A DNA stretch of 9,475 nucleotides, taken from Acidobacteriota bacterium. GTDB lineage: Bacteria; Acidobacteriota; Terriglobia; Terriglobales; Acidobacteriaceae. The position numbers and the translations under genes were made by a program. A model generated the notes under the pieces. That model saw only the letters and a program-made list of their open reading frames with translations, was not told the origin of the DNA and searched no databases. Each line of letters starts with the position of its first letter. The first letter of the stretch is position 1. Of this stretch, positions 5,722-9,475 are shown piece by piece. The stretch is from contig JAJZCP010000039.1 of the NCBI GenBank assembly GCA_021846065.1, forward strand, positions 1-9,475, in the 5' to 3' direction.

Positions 5722-7098
5722 CTACCGGGTCGCAGTTTCTGCGATCGCAGCGGCGACTTCCGGCGGCAGAATGCCCAGCTCGCGGTATACCGGGCGAATG
5801 TGCATACGGATCATCGGCAGCTGCGTTGTAAACCACGCGGCGCCAGCAATGCAACAACCGCCAGTGATCGCGAGCGTCACTGGCGCTCCAACAGCGTGGG
5901 CCAGCGCGCCGGCCAGCAGGCTGCCAAACGGAGCCATGCCGACAAACGCCATGGTGTAATAGCTCATCACCCGCCCGCGCTTATCTTCGGGCACCACGGT
6001 CTGGATGATGGTATTGCTTGCGGCCATCTGCTGCATCATGCCGTAGCCGGTGACGAGCATCAGCAGCAGGGACAGCCACTCAAAGTGCGAAAAGGCGAAG
6101 GCCACCAGACCTCCGCCGAAGATCGCGGCGTTGATGGCAATCAGTCGTCCAAGCCCCAGAACAGAACTCCGCATCGCCAGAACAACGGCACCCGCCAGTG
6201 CGCCGGCGCCCAGCGCGCCCATCAGAAAGCCCAGCGTGTGCGCGCCGCCGTGCAGCACCTTGGCCGCAAAGATTGGCATGAGAACCGTAAAGGGCATTCC
6301 CATCAGGCTGATGATGGCAAACAGCAACAGGATGGTGCGCACCGGCGCGAACCTGGAGACATACTCCCAGCCTTCGCGCAACCGCTCCAGCATCGGCGAC
6401 TCCACCGCCAGCAGACGGCGCACATGTACATGCATCATCAGCAGGGAAGCGATGACGGCAATATAGCTGAGGCCGTCGATCAGGAAGCAGTACCCTTCGC
6501 CAAAGCCGGCGATGACGAGCCCGGCGAGTGATGGGCCAATCAGCCGTGCCATGTTGACCATGGAGGAGTTCAGCGCGATGGCGTTTGCCAGATCTTCACG
6601 GCCTTCGACCATCTCCACCATAAAGGCCTGACGGCCCGGCATGTCAAAGGCATTGATCAGGCCCTGCATCGCGCTTAAAAAGACGATTTCCGTAATGGTG
6701 ACGCGGTGGCTGAGTGTCAGCGCGGCCAGAGCAAGCGACTGCAGCATGGCCAGCGCCTGCGTCACCACCAGCACGCTTCTACGGTTCAGCCGGTCCACCC
6801 AAACGCCGGCGATGGGAGCCAGCAGAAATGTGGGAATTTGTCCGGCGAAGCCGACGATGCCAAGCAGCCAGGCCGATCCTGTCAGCCGGTAGACCAGCCA
6901 CGCCGTGGCGATGCGCGTCATCCAGGTGCCGATCAGCGAGATACTTTGACCGGCAAAGAACAATCGAAAATTGCGGTGTGCGAGGGCTCGAATGGCAGCC
7001 TTCATTCCCGGAGCGGAACGACCCCTCGACGGAGAATCGTCCAGGGAGGGATCGCGGGTTGTCGAGTGGGAAGGAGGCATTCGAGAGCGAACCATCAT
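5722..7098 (-). CDS. MFS transporter, EntS-like exporter (MFS_3 type)
   Basis: This is a polytopic inner-membrane permease of the major facilitator superfamily, expected to export a small molecule using the proton gradient. With this start it has 458 residues. The conserved part begins with LAHRNFRLFFAGQSISLIG, then a helix pair and the MFS motif A, GVWVDRLNRR (98-107). About 12 hydrophobic helices follow, with FDMPGRQAF and LNSSMVNMARLIGPSLAG in the first half, both typical of EntS-like permeases annotated as enterobactin or multidrug exporters. The start is uncertain: in-frame candidates are ATGs at 7098, 7095, 7080 and 7005 and a TTG at 7152, none with a strong ribosome site. The family-like sequence begins around the ATG at 7005, so the polar stretch before it may be a real extension or untranslated. 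The stop is 18 bases from the stop of the convergent nucleotidyltransferase. The substrate is unknown. Confidence 0.88.
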   Translation of the reverse strand: MMVRSRMPPSHSTTRDPSLDDSPSRGRSAPGMKAAIRALAHRNFRLFFAGQSISLIGTWMTRIATAWLVYRLTGSAWLLGIVGFAGQIPTFLLAPIAGVWVDRLNRRSVLVVTQALAMLQSLALAALTLSHRVTITEIVFLSAMQGLINAFDMPGRQAFMVEMVEGREDLANAIALNSSMVNMARLIGPSLAGLVIAGFGEGYCFLIDGLSYIAVIASLLMMHVHVRRLLAVESPMLERLREGWEYVSRFAPVRTILLLFAIISLMGMPFTVLMPIFAAKVLHGGAHTLGFLMGALGAGALAGAVVLAMRSSVLGLGRLIAINAAIFGGGLVAFAFSHFEWLSLLLMLVTGYGMMQQMAASNTIIQTVVPEDKRGRVMSYYTMAFVGMAPFGSLLAGALAHAVGAPVTLAITGGCCIAGAAWFTTQLPMIRMHIRPVYRELGILPPEVAAAIAETATR

Positions 7099-7252
7099 TG
7101 CATGCAACAGAAGAACTAAGTTTTGGATGCGCTGGCATGCCGTAGGGCGCAAAACGTCCCTGCAGTAAAAAGTTTTCTCCGCGATTTCCTCAGCAGGTGT
7201 CTCGCAACATCACTCTTCCGCACGGACGTGACCGGTAAAATTGGAGAATCCC
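7099..7252. other. Divergent spacer between the MFS gene and dnaE
   Basis: This 154-base gap should hold the dnaE promoter and that of the MFS gene. I see no good -35/-10 pair. TAAAAT just before the dnaE ribosome site resembles a -10 box but lacks a -35 and would leave almost no leader. If the MFS gene really starts at TTG 7152, the spacer shrinks to 100 bases. Confidence 0.4.
7243..7246 (+). promoter_or_regulatory. Ribosome binding site of dnaE
   Basis: GGAG lies 6 bases before the ATG at 7253, which is also where the protein begins like other DnaE proteins. The two observations agree on the start. Confidence 0.65.
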
Positions 7253-9475
7253 ATGGCGGAATTCACCCACCTTCATCTCCACACAGATTATTCGCTGCTG
7301 GACGGCGCCTGCGACGTGGACAAGCTGCTGCAGCATGTCAAGCAGATGGGGCAGACCGCTGTCGCGATGACCGACCACGGGAATATTCACGGCGCCGTTC
7401 ACTTTATGGACGCCGCCAAGAAGTTCGACATCAACCCGATCCTGGGATGCGAGCTTTACGTCTGCAAAAAGGAAGATCATCGCGCGGACCCGCAGGGCGA
7501 TGAATATAACCACCTGCTGGTGATTGCTGAGAATGAGGAAGGCTATCGCAACCTCGTCCGCATCACCTCAGAAGCATCGCTGCATGGCTTTTACCGCAAG
7601 CCGCGCATCAGCAAAAAGTTTCTGGCCGAGCATGCCAAAGGTCTGATTGGCTTTTCTGGCTGCCTGGCCGGTGAGCTTTGCGAAAACCTGATGCAGGGCA
7701 AATATGAGGCCGGCCGCGCCAGCGCCAAGGCCTACGAGGACATCTTCGGGCGCGGAAATTTTTTCCTGGAGATTCAGGATCAGGGCCTCGAGCTGGAAAA
7801 GAAGATTCACGAGGATCTCTTCCGGCTGGAGAAGGATCTCGGCATTCCGCTGATTGCGACGAACGATAGCCACTACATTGTCCATGGCGATGCCCACGCG
7901 CATGATGTACTGCTGTGTGTGCAGACCGGCCGGACCATCCATGACAAGGACCGGTTTCGTTTCGATGGCGACCAGTTTTATGTGAAATCTGCGGAAGAGA
8001 TGATGCGCATTTTTCCGCATGCGCCGCAGGTGGTCTCGCGCACGATGCAGTTTGCCGAGCGATGCAGGGTGAAGCTCAAGAAGGTGGAAAATGCCTTCCC
8101 GCAGTTTGACGTTCCACCAGGATTTACGCTCGACAGCTACTTTGAGAAGGTCTGCCGCGACGGGCTTCGCCAGCGGCTGGAGACTTCCATCCAGCATTTG
8201 CGCGAACGCGGGCAGTTGCGCCATACGGAGGATGAGTATCAGCAGCGGTTGCAGCGGGAACTCGACTGCATCCGGCAAATGCAGTACGCCGGATATTTTT
8301 TGATCGTGTGGGACTTTATCCGTCACGCGCGCGAGCAGGATATTCCAGTAGGTCCGGGCCGCGGTTCGGCCGCCGGGTCACTGGTTTCCTACGTCATGGG
8401 CATCACCGATGTCGATCCGCTGCAGGGAGAGCTGCTGTTCGAGCGCTTTCTGAATCCTGAGCGCGTTTCGATGCCGGATATCGACATTGATTTCTGCATG
8501 AACCGGCGCGGTGAAGTGATTGAGTACGTCACCAAGAAATACGGCCGCGAACAGGTCGCGCAGATCATCACCTTCAACACCATGGCGGCAAAGGCCGCGA
8601 TCAAGGACGTGGGCCGTGCGCTCGCCATTCCCTACGGGGAGGTCGACAAGATCGCCAAGTTGATCCCGGCCACCATTGGCGTGACGATCGATCAGGCGCT
8701 GAAAGAGTCTGATCCGCTGCAGCAGGCGTATGAAAATGACCCGCAGGTTCACGAAGTCATTGATATTGCCCGCCGACTGGAGGGGCTGGCGCGAGGCGCG
8801 GGAGTCCATGCCGCGGGCGTCGTGATTGCGCCCGAACCGCTGATCAACCTGGTCCCGCTGAACCGCAATAAGAACGACGAAATTGTCACCGCCTATGACA
8901 TGAAAGCGGTGGAAAAAATCGGCCTGCTGAAGATGGACTTTCTCGGGCTGACCACGCTGACGGTCATCCATGACGCGCTGCGGCTGATCCAGGAGACGCG
9001 CGGCATCGCGCTCAACATGGACACCATTCCGCTCGATGACAAGCAGACCTATCAGCAGGTTTTTCATCGCGCGCTGACCTCGGGCGTGTTTCAGTTTGAG
9101 TCGGGCGGTATGCGCGATGTGCTGCGCCGGTACAAGCCGGAGACGGTCGCGGACTTGACGGCGCTGAATGCGCTCTACCGTCCGGGTCCAATCCAGGGCG
9201 GCATGATCGACGACTTTATCGATCGCAAGTGGGGCCGCAAGCCGGTGGAATATTCGCTGCCGGAGCTGGAAGCGCTGCTGAAGGAGACGCTCGGCGTCAT
9301 CGTGTATCAGGAACAGGTGATGCAAATTGCCAACGTCCTCGCCGGATACTCGCTCGGTGAGGCCGACCTGCTCCGCCGCGCCATGGGAAAGAAAAATCCC
9401 GAGGAGATGGCCAAGCAGCGCGACCGTTTTGTGCGCGGCGCCGTAGAGAAAAAATATCCGCAGAAGACCATCGAG
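7253..9475 (+). CDS. dnaE: DNA polymerase III alpha subunit DnaE (partial, runs off the right edge)
   Basis: This is the replicative polymerase catalytic subunit. The 741 visible codons are open to the last base, against roughly 1150-1200 residues for a full DnaE. The N-terminal PHP domain starts HLHLHTDYSLLDGA (6-19) and continues with TDHGN (40-44), GCELYV (65-70), FSGCLAGEL (134-142) and TNDSHY (203-208). The polymerase core shows GPGRGSAAGS (367-376), the active-site motif PDIDIDFC (408-415), and MDFLGLTTLT (561-570). D409, D411 and D562 should correspond to the catalytic aspartates 401, 403 and 555 of E. coli. The fingers region with VIVYQEQVMQIA and LLRRAMGKK lies near the right end. 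The C-terminal part (helix-hairpin-helix, clamp-binding and OB regions) is outside the window. The PHP block and start look like DnaE1 rather than the error-prone DnaE2/ImuC. Confidence 0.97.
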   Translation, partial: MAEFTHLHLHTDYSLLDGACDVDKLLQHVKQMGQTAVAMTDHGNIHGAVHFMDAAKKFDINPILGCELYVCKKEDHRADPQGDEYNHLLVIAENEEGYRNLVRITSEASLHGFYRKPRISKKFLAEHAKGLIGFSGCLAGELCENLMQGKYEAGRASAKAYEDIFGRGNFFLEIQDQGLELEKKIHEDLFRLEKDLGIPLIATNDSHYIVHGDAHAHDVLLCVQTGRTIHDKDRFRFDGDQFYVKSAEEMMRIFPHAPQVVSRTMQFAERCRVKLKKVENAFPQFDVPPGFTLDSYFEKVCRDGLRQRLETSIQHLRERGQLRHTEDEYQQRLQRELDCIRQMQYAGYFLIVWDFIRHAREQDIPVGPGRGSAAGSLVSYVMGITDVDPLQGELLFERFLNPERVSMPDIDIDFCMNRRGEVIEYVTKKYGREQVAQIITFNTMAAKAAIKDVGRALAIPYGEVDKIAKLIPATIGVTIDQALKESDPLQQAYENDPQVHEVIDIARRLEGLARGAGVHAAGVVIAPEPLINLVPLNRNKNDEIVTAYDMKAVEKIGLLKMDFLGLTTLTVIHDALRLIQETRGIALNMDTIPLDDKQTYQQVFHRALTSGVFQFESGGMRDVLRRYKPETVADLTALNALYRPGPIQGGMIDDFIDRKWGRKPVEYSLPELEALLKETLGVIVYQEQVMQIANVLAGYSLGEADLLRRAMGKKNPEEMAKQRDRFVRGAVEKKYPQKTIE

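Noticed and set aside
5730..5750. Hairpin TCGCAG-TTT-CTGCGA overlapping the palindrome CTGCGATCGCAG, as a shared terminator between the convergent genes
   Set aside because: It lies inside the last codons of the MFS gene, has no T-run on either strand, and its two foldings exclude each other. GCGATCGC resembles the cyanobacterial HIP1 octamer, but a single copy here is most simply chance.
5800..6531. Open frame of 243 codons on the plus strand inside the MFS gene
   Set aside because: It is a Gln/His/Arg-rich antisense shadow of a clear membrane permease.
8378..9325. Open frame of 315 codons on the minus strand inside dnaE
   Set aside because: dnaE is unmistakable on the other strand; this frame is His/Arg/Asp-rich without domains and is a by-product of high-GC codon use. 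The same holds for the 252-codon minus frame at 7568-8326.

Overview
The window is a high-GC (roughly 60% by eye) bacterial chromosome segment, densely packed with genes. The mix of proteins suggests an acidobacterium of the Terriglobales/Acidobacteriaceae type: a nucleotidyltransferase with a very basic Ala/Lys/Pro tail, an EntS-like MFS permease, a small conserved protein of unknown function, and short palindromic GGGAAT repeats. That assignment rests on family resemblance from memory and was not searched.

Layout. Positions 2-67 hold the last 21 codons of an unidentified plus-strand gene. A 159-base convergent spacer (68-226) follows and carries a tandem palindromic repeat. Next comes a minus-strand block, in transcription order: a conserved protein of unknown function (3089-3520), a membrane acyltransferase of the acyltransferase-3 family overlapping it by 4 bases (1953-3092), then, after a 126-base gap with a perfect dyad, msrP (861-1826) and msrQ (227-853). 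A 269-base divergent spacer (3521-3789) separates this block from a plus-strand CCA/poly(A)-type tRNA nucleotidyltransferase (3790-5703). That gene faces an MFS exporter (about 5722-7098, minus strand) with only 18 bases between the stops. A 154-base divergent spacer leads to dnaE, the DNA polymerase III alpha subunit, whose first 741 codons (7253-9475) run off the right edge.

How the genes work together. MsrP and MsrQ form one system: the periplasmic molybdenum enzyme MsrP repairs oxidised methionines with electrons from the membrane haem protein MsrQ. The unknown protein and the acyltransferase are probably translationally coupled. The nucleotidyltransferase, the MFS permease and dnaE look like independent units.

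I found no clear new system. The points most worth a second look are the roughly 207-residue histone-H1-like tail on the nucleotidyltransferase, the tandem palindromic repeat after msrQ, the conserved unknown protein coupled to the acyltransferase, and the complete set of metal-ligand residues in the DnaE PHP domain. I saw no tRNA, rRNA, CRISPR array, transposase or recognisable riboswitch.
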